64,000 nucleotides of DNA from Algivirga pacifica (GTDB lineage Bacteria; Bacteroidota; Bacteroidia; Cytophagales; Flammeovirgaceae), in NCBI RefSeq assembly GCF_039543525.1, contig NZ_BAABJX010000017.1, forward strand, positions 62,001 to 126,000, read 5' to 3'. The notes beneath the pieces are model-generated. The model was not told the DNA's origin, searched no databases, and saw nothing but the letters and a program-made list of their open reading frames with translations. Within the stretch, counting starts at the first letter, position 1; each line of letters starts with the position of its first letter. Shown here in pieces: positions 51,016-59,839 of this stretch. The position numbers were made by a program, and so were the translations under genes.

Positions 51016-51777
51016 ATGAATTTCAAGCTAGAAGATATTATTCAGCTTTCTATTGAAGCTGGTAAGGCGATTATGGATATCTATACAGATCCTAGTTCGG
51101 ATTTTGGTGTAGAAAAGAAATCGGATGCCTCTCCTTTAACAAAAGCTGATAAAGCTTCTCATGAGGTTATTGTTGCAGCATTGGAAAAATTGACTCCTAA
51201 TATCCCCATCCTTTCAGAAGAAGGAGAACATCAAGGATATGAGGAGAGAAGCTCATGGTCACAATATTGGATTATTGATCCATTGGATGGAACGAAAGAG
51301 TTTATCAATAAGAATGGAGAGTTTACGGTAAATATTGCGTTGATCGAGAATAGACTGCCAGTATTGGGTGTAGTATATGTACCGGCCAAAGATATTGTCT
51401 ATTACTCAGAAGTAGGACAAGGCGCTTTCAAAAGAGAGAACGGAGAAGATGTTCAGTTAGAAGTTAACAAGAACGATAAGAAAATTGTGGCAGTACGCAG
51501 TAAGTCACATGCTAATCCCGCAGAGGAAGAAGTGTTTGAAAAGTACGGCTCTACAGAAAGTATTTCTGTGGGTAGCTCCTTGAAATTTTGTATGGTAGCG
51601 GAAGGAAAAGCAGATATTTATTATCGTCATGGGCCTACTATGGAATGGGATACTGCTGCAGGACAAGCTGTTGTGATGGGCGCTGGTGGAAAAGTATATG
51701 CTGGAAATACAGAAGAGGAGCTGTTCTTGTATACGAAGAAGGATTTATTGAATGGTAGCTTTTTGGTGTTAGGTTAA
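51016..51777 (+). CDS. cysQ: 3'(2'),5'-bisphosphate nucleotidase
   Basis: 253 residues of the inositol-monophosphatase superfamily. LSEEGEH and the metal site WIIDPLDGTKEF are present, as is the closing TMEWDTAAGQAVVMGAGGKV. It removes the 3' phosphate of PAP, the inhibitory by-product of sulfotransfer. Thirteen bases from the permease gene. Confidence 0.96.
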   Translation: MNFKLEDIIQLSIEAGKAIMDIYTDPSSDFGVEKKSDASPLTKADKASHEVIVAALEKLTPNIPILSEEGEHQGYEERSSWSQYWIIDPLDGTKEFINKNGEFTVNIALIENRLPVLGVVYVPAKDIVYYSEVGQGAFKRENGEDVQLEVNKNDKKIVAVRSKSHANPAEEEVFEKYGSTESISVGSSLKFCMVAEGKADIYYRHGPTMEWDTAAGQAVVMGAGGKVYAGNTEEELFLYTKKDLLNGSFLVLG

Positions 51778-51782
51778 ACATA

Positions 51783-51836
51783 GCTTATCGCTTATTGTGT
51801 ATCGTTTATAAATGACACACAATAAGCGATAAACAA
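51783..51836. repeat. Family B core palindrome (GCTTATCGCTTATTGTG...)
   Basis: GCTTATCGCTTATTGTGTAT faces ATGACACACAATAAGCGATA. Without the outer arms of the copies at 23.3 and 28.3 kb. Confidence 0.75.
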
Positions 51837-51917
51837 ATGCGAGTGTTAAGATGACAGATTAATAGTATTAACTCTTAATTATTAGGATTTTAAATGAGTA
51901 AAAAAAATACTCAATAG

Positions 51918-51949
51918 TTTGTTATTTAGCCCTCATTATGCAATTTTTG
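51918..51949 (+). promoter_or_regulatory. Candidate promoter upstream of the winged-helix/UpxY genes
   Basis: TTTG (51918-51921), 20-base spacer, AATTTTTG (51942-51949): one mismatch to TAnnTTTG. A GAGTA...TACTC hairpin lies just before it. Confidence 0.45.
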
Positions 51950-52030
51950 TCCATATAAATGTGAAAATAGTCATATTGGAATAATGTGACTGACGTGGCG
52001 AAGCTCTATCTAATTTTAACTATTTTTGAA

Positions 52031-52561
52031 ATGTTGGAAGCGCTAATTACCTCAAAAACAAGGTTAAAGCTGTTGTTGAAATTTTTTCTAAATCCTTCCA
52101 ATACTTCTTACCTCAGGGGATTAGCAACAGAGTTCTCAGAATCTACCAATGCGGTACGGGTGGAGCTTAATCGCTTAGAAGAAGCGAATATGCTACTTTC
52201 TACCTATGAAGGAAATAAGAAGATTTTTAGAGTAAATACAACCCACCCTTTATTTCCAGATATTCAAGCCATTGTTTTTAAATATGTCGGTCTAGATAAG
52301 CTCATTGAAAAAGTATTAGATAATATTGGTGATTTAAAAGAGGTTTATTTGGTTGGAGCATTAGCTAATGGAGTTTATACGGAAGGAATAGACTTGGTGA
52401 TTGTAGGTGATGTTAACGAAGTCTATTTATGTAAAGCGGTACAAAAAGTTGAAGAGACTATTAAAAAGCCCATTACATATACTTTAGACTCTTCAGGGAC
52501 TTTTTCTATAAATCATTTACCTGAGTCAGCACTTAAAATCTGGGAGAGCTATGGAGAGTAA
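52031..52561 (+). CDS. Winged-helix regulator with nucleotidyltransferase-like C-terminus
   Basis: 176 residues from MLEALITSKTRLKLLLKFFL; an in-frame GTG 45 bases earlier is possible. The N-terminal 70 residues form an ArsR/MarR-like winged helix (TSYLRGLATEFSESTNAVRVELNRLEEANML), and about 100-170 resembles a small nucleotidyltransferase fold (VYLVGALANGVYTEGIDLVIVG). Such proteins often precede UpxY in Bacteroidota glycan loci. It overlaps the next gene by 11 bases, so the two are coupled. Confidence 0.85.
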   Translation: MLEALITSKTRLKLLLKFFLNPSNTSYLRGLATEFSESTNAVRVELNRLEEANMLLSTYEGNKKIFRVNTTHPLFPDIQAIVFKYVGLDKLIEKVLDNIGDLKEVYLVGALANGVYTEGIDLVIVGDVNEVYLCKAVQKVEETIKKPITYTLDSSGTFSINHLPESALKIWESYGE

Positions 52562-53060
52562 TAAAAAAGATCTTTCATTACAATGGATGGTCATTTATAC
52601 AAAACCACGGGCTGAAAAAAAAGTAGCGGAACGACTATCTAAGCAAGGTTTTGAAGTGTATTGCCCTACGTATACAACGATAAGACAATGGAGTGATCGC
52701 AAGAAAAAAGTAGTGAGTCCTGTCGTTCCATCTTATGTTTTTATTCGAATAAAAGAAGGACAACGTTGGGAAGTTTTGAAAGATCCCGGAGTCATGAATT
52801 TTGTCTTTTGGCTTGGTAAACCGGCTGTGATGAGAAATGAAAGTATTTCAGCTTTTAGACAGTTTGTAGAGAAAATTGATGGGAATTCTAGTGTGAAGTA
52901 CCTGGAGTTGAATGAAGGAGATAAAGTGAAGGTGAACATGGATAATTTTCAAGGAACAGTGGCGGAAGTGTTAAGGGTAGAGGAGATAAATGTGATCTTG
53001 CTATTACCTGAACTAGGAATGAAATTGATTTGTGAGAAAGGAGAATTAGATATTTTATAA
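52551..53060 (+). CDS. UpxY-family transcription antiterminator (NusG-like)
   Basis: 169 residues. NGN domain about 10-115 (WMVIYTKPRAEKKVAERL, GFEVYCPTY, SPVVPSYVFIRI) and a C-terminal KOW region (EGDKVKVNMDNFQGTVAEV). UpxY proteins keep RNA polymerase going through long capsule operons. The gene is just upstream of the rhamnose and Wzx/Wzy genes rather than at the start of the Wza/Wzc part, so it probably serves the second half. Confidence 0.93.
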   Translation: MESNKKDLSLQWMVIYTKPRAEKKVAERLSKQGFEVYCPTYTTIRQWSDRKKKVVSPVVPSYVFIRIKEGQRWEVLKDPGVMNFVFWLGKPAVMRNESISAFRQFVEKIDGNSSVKYLELNEGDKVKVNMDNFQGTVAEVLRVEEINVILLLPELGMKLICEKGELDIL

Positions 53061-53085
53061 AAATTAAAAACTAATTAAAAAAATA

Positions 53086-54138
53086 ATGAAAAAGATCTTA
53101 ATTACAGGAGGAGCAGGCTTTATCGGTTCTCATGTCGTTCGTCGATTCGTTACTAATTATCCTGATTATCATATCTATAATTTAGATGTATTGACTTATG
53201 CAGGGAATTTGGAGAACCTTAAAGATATAGAGGATAGGAAGAATTATACCTTCCTAAAGGGAGATATTACGGATGAAGCGTATATCAATGGGATTTTTGA
53301 AGAGTATCAGTTCGATGGAGTAATTCATCTGGCAGCAGAGTCGCATGTTGACCGTTCGATTACCGACCCGTTGGCATTTGCGAAGACCAATATTTTGGGG
53401 ACAATGGTATTGTTGAATGCATTCAAAACATTGTGGCAAAATAACTGGGAAGGCAAGCGTTTTTATCATGTGAGTACTGATGAAGTTTATGGCACCTTAG
53501 GAGAAACAGGTTTATTTGAGGAAACAACTCCTTATGATCCTAACTCTCCTTACTCAGCATCCAAAGCAAGTTCTGACCACTTTGTAAGAGCTTATGGAGA
53601 GACCTATGGGTTGCCTTATGTAATTACAAACTGTTCGAATAACTATGGACAGAACCAGTTCCCTGAGAAGCTAATCCCTCTGTTTATTAATAACATCCTT
53701 ACAGGTAAGTCTCTTCCAGTATACGGTGATGGAAAATACACCAGAGATTGGCTGTACGTAGTGGATCATGCTATAGCGATTGATTTGGTATTCCATAAGG
53801 GAGAGAATACGGAAACGTATAATATTGGAGGCTTTAATGAGTGGCAAAATATTGATCTAATCAAGGTGCTTTGTAAGCAGATGGACCAGAAGCTGGATAG
53901 AGCAGAAGGAACTTCAGAGCAGCTGATCACTTACGTCAAAGATAGACCAGGGCATGACCTTCGTTATGCGATTGATGCTTCCAAAATCAATAAAGAACTA
54001 GGGTGGGAACCATCCGTAACATTTGAAGAAGGGTTGAGCATTACGATTGACTGGTACCTAAATAATAAGGAGTGGTTGGAAAGTGTGACTTCCGGAAACT
54101 ACCAAAAATATTATGAAGAGCAGTACGCTGCCAAATAA
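53086..54138 (+). CDS. rfbB: dTDP-glucose 4,6-dehydratase
   Basis: 350 residues. NAD motif GGAGFIGSHV at 8-17, STDEVYGTLG, catalytic YSASKASSDH, and NCSNNYGQNQFPEKLIPL. The last three are hallmarks of RmlB rather than related epimerases. Second step of dTDP-L-rhamnose synthesis. Confidence 0.97.
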   Translation: MKKILITGGAGFIGSHVVRRFVTNYPDYHIYNLDVLTYAGNLENLKDIEDRKNYTFLKGDITDEAYINGIFEEYQFDGVIHLAAESHVDRSITDPLAFAKTNILGTMVLLNAFKTLWQNNWEGKRFYHVSTDEVYGTLGETGLFEETTPYDPNSPYSASKASSDHFVRAYGETYGLPYVITNCSNNYGQNQFPEKLIPLFINNILTGKSLPVYGDGKYTRDWLYVVDHAIAIDLVFHKGENTETYNIGGFNEWQNIDLIKVLCKQMDQKLDRAEGTSEQLITYVKDRPGHDLRYAIDASKINKELGWEPSVTFEEGLSITIDWYLNNKEWLESVTSGNYQKYYEEQYAAK

Positions 54139-54172
54139 CTAACAAACAAAAACTAATTGTAACTGATATCCT

Positions 54173-55048
54173 ATGAAAGGAATAGTATTAGCCGGAGGTT
54201 CGGGTACGCGTCTGTACCCGATCACCAAAGGAGTCTCAAAGCAGCTTCTACCAATTTATGACAAACCAATGATTTACTACCCGATTTCAGTCTTGATGTT
54301 ATCAGGTATTAAAGACATTTTGATTATATCAACACCTCATGACTTACCCAATTTCAAAAAACTATTGGGAACTGGATCTGATTTGGGGGTTAACTTTTCG
54401 TATGTAGAGCAGCCAAGTCCTGATGGATTGGCACAAGCTTTTATTCTGGGAGAAGAGTTTATTGGTAATGATGACGTTTGCTTGGTCTTGGGAGATAATA
54501 TCTTCTATGGACATGGCATGACGGAGTTGGTGAAAGCGGCTAAAAAGAATGTAGAAGAGCTTAGAAAGTCAACCGTATTTGGATACTATGTGAATGATCC
54601 TGAAAGATATGGAGTAGCAGAATTTGATAAGTCTGGCAATGTGACCAGTATTGAGGAGAAGCCAGAAAATCCTAAATCAAACTATGCTGTGGTAGGATTG
54701 TATTACTATACGAATGACGTAATACAAATCGCAAAAAGTATCAAGCCTTCTGCTAGAGGAGAATTAGAGATTACTACTGTCAATGAAGAGTATCTAAAGA
54801 AAGATGCTTTGAAAGTAGAATTGATGGGAAGAGGGTATGCTTGGTTAGATACCGGTACACATGATTCTTTTATTGAGGCATCTACTTTTATTCAGACGAT
54901 TGAGAAAAGGCAAGGATTGAAGATTGCTTGCTTGGAAGAAATAGCTTTTGACCAAGGGTTTATTTCTAAAGAACAAGTGTTGGAGTTGGCTAAGCCGCTA
55001 ATGAAAACAGGATATGGTCAGTATTTGGTTAAACGGGTACAGCAGTAA
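54173..55048 (+). CDS. rfbA: Glucose-1-phosphate thymidylyltransferase
   Basis: 291 residues; LAGGSGTRLYPITKGVSKQL at 6-25, QPSPDGLAQAFILGEEF and WLDTGTHDSF. First step of dTDP-rhamnose synthesis. Short form without extra C-terminal part, as usual. Confidence 0.97.
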   Translation: MKGIVLAGGSGTRLYPITKGVSKQLLPIYDKPMIYYPISVLMLSGIKDILIISTPHDLPNFKKLLGTGSDLGVNFSYVEQPSPDGLAQAFILGEEFIGNDDVCLVLGDNIFYGHGMTELVKAAKKNVEELRKSTVFGYYVNDPERYGVAEFDKSGNVTSIEEKPENPKSNYAVVGLYYYTNDVIQIAKSIKPSARGELEITTVNEEYLKKDALKVELMGRGYAWLDTGTHDSFIEASTFIQTIEKRQGLKIACLEEIAFDQGFISKEQVLELAKPLMKTGYGQYLVKRVQQ

Positions 55049-55116
55049 TTAATTATTACGTTTTAACTGTATACTTTTTATTGTTTTTAGTTTGTACTAT
55101 TGTTTTTTATTAAGGG

Positions 55117-56022
55117 ATGGATAATACTCTTTATTTTCATATTGGTTATCATAAAACAGCAACAACACTTCTTCAAAAAAATTTTTTTTCTAAGAATGAC
55201 TCTACAGCCCTCTTAAATGATTTTAAGAACCCATGGAGCGATGATTTGGTATCACATTTAGTGAAGCCTTCGTTACGATCGTTTTCAAAAGAGCGGTTTC
55301 GACAGATTCTTATGGAAAAGACTAAAAATAATAAAGCCAAAAAGTTAGTTGTAAGTAGTGAGCGTTTATCTGGGCAACCTTCTTCAGGTGGCTTTGATAA
55401 CTTTATCATTGCAGATAGAATTAAGAGTGCATTTCCAAATGCAAAAGTAATTATAGGTATTCGGAATCAAAAAAGTATGATCCTTTCAATGTATAAACAA
55501 TTGGTACATGAAGGATATAGAGGAAGTATAGAAAGTATGCTTACGGAGAATTACTGGCAAATACCTTCATTTTCTAAAGAGTATTTGGAGTATGATTTAT
55601 TGCTCCAAAAGTATTTTGATTTGTTTGGGGCTGAAAATGTATTGGTACTTCCATATGAACAATTAAGAAAACAACCAGAAGTATATTTTAGTCGATTGAC
55701 TAACTTTCTTGAGATAGCTCCGGTTGATATTAATGAAATTACGAGTGCTCAAGTAAATGTGAGTAAAAATCATTCTTATTTGATAATTCGAAGGTTTTTA
55801 AATCACGTTAGAAAGACAGAGTTAAATCCAACACCTATCTTTGATTTAAAAACAAAAAATATAAACCTATTAACTAGAGTAGTGTCAAAACTGACACCAT
55901 TTATTTCAGATTATTCATTGTCTAATGATCTTAAAGAAGAAATCGAACAATATTATCAACAATCAAACAAACGATTAAAGATTTTATTACCGGATTTGGA
56001 CTTGAAAGATTATTTATCATAG
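55117..56022 (+). CDS. Sulfotransferase-family protein 1
   Basis: 301 residues, no membrane segment. 5'-phosphosulfate loop HIGYHKTATTLLQKNFF at 8-24, and the 3'-phosphate-binding part AKVIIGIRNQKSMILSMYKQ near 110-129. Classic sulfotransferase fold using PAPS. It is inserted between rfbA and rfbC, so it probably acts on the same glycan. AT-richer than the rfb genes around it. Acceptor sugar unknown. Confidence 0.88.
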   Translation: MDNTLYFHIGYHKTATTLLQKNFFSKNDSTALLNDFKNPWSDDLVSHLVKPSLRSFSKERFRQILMEKTKNNKAKKLVVSSERLSGQPSSGGFDNFIIADRIKSAFPNAKVIIGIRNQKSMILSMYKQLVHEGYRGSIESMLTENYWQIPSFSKEYLEYDLLLQKYFDLFGAENVLVLPYEQLRKQPEVYFSRLTNFLEIAPVDINEITSAQVNVSKNHSYLIIRRFLNHVRKTELNPTPIFDLKTKNINLLTRVVSKLTPFISDYSLSNDLKEEIEQYYQQSNKRLKILLPDLDLKDYLS

Positions 56023-56042
56023 AATTCTTATAATAAATACAT

Positions 56043-56594
56043 ATGAATATTATTAAAACATCCATACCTGATTTAGTAATTATAGAGCCTAAAGCATTTG
56101 AGGATGATCGAGGCTATTTTATGGAGGCTTATAAAGAAAGCTGGTTTCAAGAGAATTTCCCACATATTAAATTTGTGCAGGATAATGAATCTAAATCAGA
56201 ACGTGGTGTATTGAGAGGATTACATTTTCAAAAACCACCCTATGCGCAGACAAAGTTAGTTCGTGTTATTCAAGGAGAAGTATTGGATGTGGCGGTAGAT
56301 TTGAGAAAAGATTCTCCTACGTATGGGCAACATGAATCTATTATCCTGAGTGCTGAAAATAAAAAGCAGTTTCTAGTACCAAAGGGATTTGCGCATGGGT
56401 TTATTGTTTTAAGTGAAACAGCTATTTTTTCTTATAAAGTAGATAATCCTTATGCACCTGAACACGATGCAGGGGTATTGTGGAATGACCCTGCTTTCAA
56501 CATTGATTGGAAGTTAGATGAAAGTGAAATTTTGCTTTCTAAGAAGGATGCTATTCAGCCATTATTGTCAGAAATAGAAAAAGAGCTGGTATGA
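56043..56594 (+). CDS. rfbC: dTDP-4-dehydrorhamnose 3,5-epimerase
   Basis: 183 residues: DDRGYFMEAYKESWF, NESKSERGVLRGLHFQKPPYAQ with the catalytic His, VAVDLRKDSPTYG, and FAHGFIVLSETAIFSYKVDN. Overlaps rfbD by four bases (ATGA). Confidence 0.98.
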   Translation: MNIIKTSIPDLVIIEPKAFEDDRGYFMEAYKESWFQENFPHIKFVQDNESKSERGVLRGLHFQKPPYAQTKLVRVIQGEVLDVAVDLRKDSPTYGQHESIILSAENKKQFLVPKGFAHGFIVLSETAIFSYKVDNPYAPEHDAGVLWNDPAFNIDWKLDESEILLSKKDAIQPLLSEIEKELV

Positions 56595-57457
56595 ATATTT
56601 TAGTTACGGGAAAAAATGGTCAGCTAGGATCGGAGATTCAAGTTCTGGCAAATGATTGTCCTAATTTCAACTTTATTTTTACAGATGTTGTTGAATTGGA
56701 TATTACTGATAGAGATAGAGTACAGACTTTTTTTGCTGAAAATACAATTGATATTGTCATCAATTGTGCAGCTTATACGGCTGTGGATAAGGCAGAGGAT
56801 GAATATGAGTTAGCAGATAGAGTAAATAATCAAGCAGTTGAATATTTGGTAGAGGCCGCAACGACAGTAAATGCGAGATTTATTCATATCTCTACAGATT
56901 ATGTCTTTGATGGAAGTGGAAATATTCCTTACACGGAAGTAGATGGTGTGAGTCCGTTAGGTGTCTATGGGAAAACTAAATTAGCTGGCGAACAACATGT
57001 CTTAAAAGCGTCTATTCCAGGTATAGTAATCAGGACATCTTGGGTTTATTCGTCTTTTGGAAATAATTTTGTAAAAACGATGATGCGCTTGGGGAAAGAG
57101 AGAGAGGAGTTAGGAGTGATTGTAGATCAAATAGGTAGCCCGACCTATGCTAGGGATTTAGCAGAGGTATGTTTGTCTATCTGTGTTAAAGAAGACCAAT
57201 GGAGAGATTCAAATGAAGTGTATCATTATTCTAATGATGGTGTATGTAGTTGGTATGATTTTGCAACTACGATCATGGAACTAAATGGTATTGATTGTGT
57301 GGTGAAGCCAATAGAAACCATTGATTATCCTACAAAAGCAGAGAGACCTTTGTATTCGGTATTGAATAAGAAAAAGATCAAAGAGCACTTTTTGTTGAGT
57401 CATAAACATTGGAAAAAGTCATTGGTAGATTGTATATATTTATTGAATGGTAACTAA
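56591..57457 (+). CDS. rfbD: dTDP-4-dehydrorhamnose reductase
   Basis: 288 residues. NADPH motif GKNGQLGSE at 7-15, NCAAYTAVDKAE, ISTDYVFDGSG, catalytic YGKTKLAGE. Completes dTDP-L-rhamnose. Overlaps the flippase gene by 11 bases. Confidence 0.97.
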   Translation: MNILVTGKNGQLGSEIQVLANDCPNFNFIFTDVVELDITDRDRVQTFFAENTIDIVINCAAYTAVDKAEDEYELADRVNNQAVEYLVEAATTVNARFIHISTDYVFDGSGNIPYTEVDGVSPLGVYGKTKLAGEQHVLKASIPGIVIRTSWVYSSFGNNFVKTMMRLGKEREELGVIVDQIGSPTYARDLAEVCLSICVKEDQWRDSNEVYHYSNDGVCSWYDFATTIMELNGIDCVVKPIETIDYPTKAERPLYSVLNKKKIKEHFLLSHKHWKKSLVDCIYLLNGN

Positions 57458-58763
57458 AATTAGAAATAGACTTGATATTCATACATTTGAGGTGTTATTA
57501 AAGTCTTCGAAAACAATGATAGTAAAGGTGGTGGGAATGTCATCAGCTTTACTTATTAGTGTTTTTCTTGGAAGAACATTGGGACCAGAAGGACTTGGAG
57601 TAGTGAATTTAGCTAATCAGCTAGGCATGGTTTGCTTGGTATTGACGATGTTCGGTTTTCAGTTTGTCATAGTTAAATTTATATCTATAGCGAAGTCCCA
57701 AGAAAATTATCAAAATATTCTCAACACAATTAATTCTGCCTTATTTGTTAATACGACCTTTGCAATAATAATAGCAGTATTAGGTTGGCTTTTAAATCCT
57801 TTTTTAATTAAGTACCTTTTTCAAGGTAGGGTAGAGCTGACAGTACCTATATTGCTAACCTTTTTTATGCTTATTCCACAAACTGTTGCTAGGGTTTTTT
57901 CTGCGGCACTAAATGGGTATGGGAAAGTTTGGCAATCAAATTTAGTAGAACAAACATTAAGTTCAATACTAGTATTAGTTGGGTTGGCTATATATTGGGT
58001 CTTTAGTGTTGAATTTTCTTCGATATCTGTCTTGATTCTTTATTTGGTTAGTAGACTGATAATGGTAGTGGTAGTGAAATTGTTATGGCATCAACAAATC
58101 AGAGGAAAAGTTTCTGCTTTAAAAGGGTCTTTGAATTTAAGACCTATGTTTAAAATGGGGCTTCCAATGCTAATGGTGTCAGGTACTTCTGTTATAGCAA
58201 GTAATCTGGATACTATGATGTTGGCGTCTTTAGGGACAATGGAAGATGTTGGTTTGTATAATGTTGCCGCAAGATTAGCTTTTTTAACCTCCTTTTTGTT
58301 ACAAGTGACTAACACTGCTATCTCACCAAAATTAGCGAGTATGTTTCATGAGTCTAAGTTAGATCAAATGTCAAAAATGGTACGAAAAATAACATTAGGA
58401 TTGGTTGTTATTGCGCTAATGGTCTTTTTGTCATTTGTCCTTATAGGAGGTTGGATGTTAAGTTTTTGGGGTGAAAATTTTGTTGAGGCTCAAGTAATAT
58501 TGATAATACTGGCTGTTGGTCAATTTTTTAATATAGCAACGGGGTGTTCAGGGTTACTGCTTGTGATGTGTGGGTATGAAAAAGAACATGGCTACATTTC
58601 AGTACTATCATTAATCATGAATGTTATTCTAAATGTTCTGTTAATAAAGTCTTATGGCGTGATAGGAGTAGCAGTGGCTACAGCTATTACGGTTTCATTG
58701 AGTAATATCTTTAAAGTAGTGATGGTGAAAAGAAAGATATCGATTTCAATATTACCATTTTAA
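57447..58763 (+). CDS. Oligosaccharide flippase (Wzx-like)
   Basis: 438 residues with 12 or more membrane segments, MATE/MOP type. SVFLGRTLGPEGLGVVNLANQ near the N-terminus and KMGLPMLMVSGTSVIASNLDTMMLASLG mid-way are typical of Wzx/RfbX. It flips lipid-linked repeat units. AT-rich codon use, as for the rest of the right end. Confidence 0.93.
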   Translation: MVTKIRNRLDIHTFEVLLKSSKTMIVKVVGMSSALLISVFLGRTLGPEGLGVVNLANQLGMVCLVLTMFGFQFVIVKFISIAKSQENYQNILNTINSALFVNTTFAIIIAVLGWLLNPFLIKYLFQGRVELTVPILLTFFMLIPQTVARVFSAALNGYGKVWQSNLVEQTLSSILVLVGLAIYWVFSVEFSSISVLILYLVSRLIMVVVVKLLWHQQIRGKVSALKGSLNLRPMFKMGLPMLMVSGTSVIASNLDTMMLASLGTMEDVGLYNVAARLAFLTSFLLQVTNTAISPKLASMFHESKLDQMSKMVRKITLGLVVIALMVFLSFVLIGGWMLSFWGENFVEAQVILIILAVGQFFNIATGCSGLLLVMCGYEKEHGYISVLSLIMNVILNVLLIKSYGVIGVAVATAITVSLSNIFKVVMVKRKISISILPF

Positions 58764-58839
58764 GTGTAGGGGCGTAAAATTTAAAGTGATCAGTACTGTT
58801 GGAGCATCCTAATTGCTTTAATATATAAATGATTTCAAA

Positions 58840-59763
58840 ATGGAAAATGGATTAATATTAAATAATAAAAAAGTAAACTTTTTTGTTGTTGGAGCTGCGA
58901 AGTCGGGTACCACGACTTTATATCAAATGCTAAAAAAGCACCCAGAAGTATTTCTTTGTCCTATTAAAGAGCCAAATTTTTTTAGTACTGAGTTTAAAAT
59001 TGAAGATTGTAGAGAAGATATTCAAAACAATATAAAATTTGACTTTGATCAATATTACTTGGATACGCCTCTAAAAGAAAAGCATAATGCTTGTATTGAC
59101 ACATTAGAACAATATGAAAAGTTATTTAAGGATGTTAAAGATCATAAGCTAATAGGGGATTTTTCAACATCATATTTGCCTAGTAAAACCGCTCCAGTTG
59201 AGATATACAATTATAATAAAGAGGCAAAAATTATTATAATTTTAAGAAATCCTATTGCCAGAACAATTAGTCATTACTTAATGGATAATAAGGGATTGGA
59301 AATGGATGAAGATAGTATAATTGGAGAGCTAAAATCAGATTTTAAAACAAAGAATAAAGGGTATTTTAAGACCAATATGTATTTAGACCTTAGTTTATAT
59401 TATGCTCAGGTTAAAAGGTATTTGGATATCTTTCCAAGGAATCAGATTTTATTTCTAGACTTTGATCAGCTAAAACGTAATTCTAATCAAGTTTATGAGT
59501 CTATATGTAACTTCTTGGATATAGAAGCTACGCCTTCTGATTCAAATGAAGATGAGATACATAATCAAACTTATTTGTATCGAAATGTATTACTCAAAAG
59601 TATTGCTAGAATACTACCTTCAACATTCAAGTCAAAGCTGGCTTTTTTGAAAAGCTTTTTTATGAGACCCTATAAAAAGCAAGAAATATCACCTAAGGTG
59701 AAGTCATATATTGATAGTGTTGTTGGTGAAGACTATATAAAAGTGAAGGAACTTATAAAGTAG
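58840..59763 (+). CDS. Sulfotransferase-family protein 2
   Basis: 307 residues. 5'-phosphosulfate loop VVGAAKSGTTTLYQMLKKH at about 16-34, followed by PIKEPNFFST as in heparan-type (Sulfotransfer_1/3) enzymes; 3'-phosphate site IIILRNPIARTISHYLMD at about 131-148. Both are complete, so an active PAPS-dependent enzyme is likely. It is closest in type to the third copy at 62.2 kb. Confidence 0.92.
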   Translation: MENGLILNNKKVNFFVVGAAKSGTTTLYQMLKKHPEVFLCPIKEPNFFSTEFKIEDCREDIQNNIKFDFDQYYLDTPLKEKHNACIDTLEQYEKLFKDVKDHKLIGDFSTSYLPSKTAPVEIYNYNKEAKIIIILRNPIARTISHYLMDNKGLEMDEDSIIGELKSDFKTKNKGYFKTNMYLDLSLYYAQVKRYLDIFPRNQILFLDFDQLKRNSNQVYESICNFLDIEATPSDSNEDEIHNQTYLYRNVLLKSIARILPSTFKSKLAFLKSFFMRPYKKQEISPKVKSYIDSVVGEDYIKVKELIK

Positions 59764-59839
59764 AAGTAATCTTTATTTTGAATAAAGCAGTCTTAATAAG
59801 ATGTGTTTTTTATAATTAATTTAAACTATAAGATACGTT

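Noticed and set aside
46235..51777. cys genes as part of assimilatory sulfate reduction
   Set aside because: No PAPS reductase, sulfite reductase or siroheme gene is linked, whereas four sulfotransferases and cysQ are; sulfation is the simpler reading. Not excluded that products are shared.
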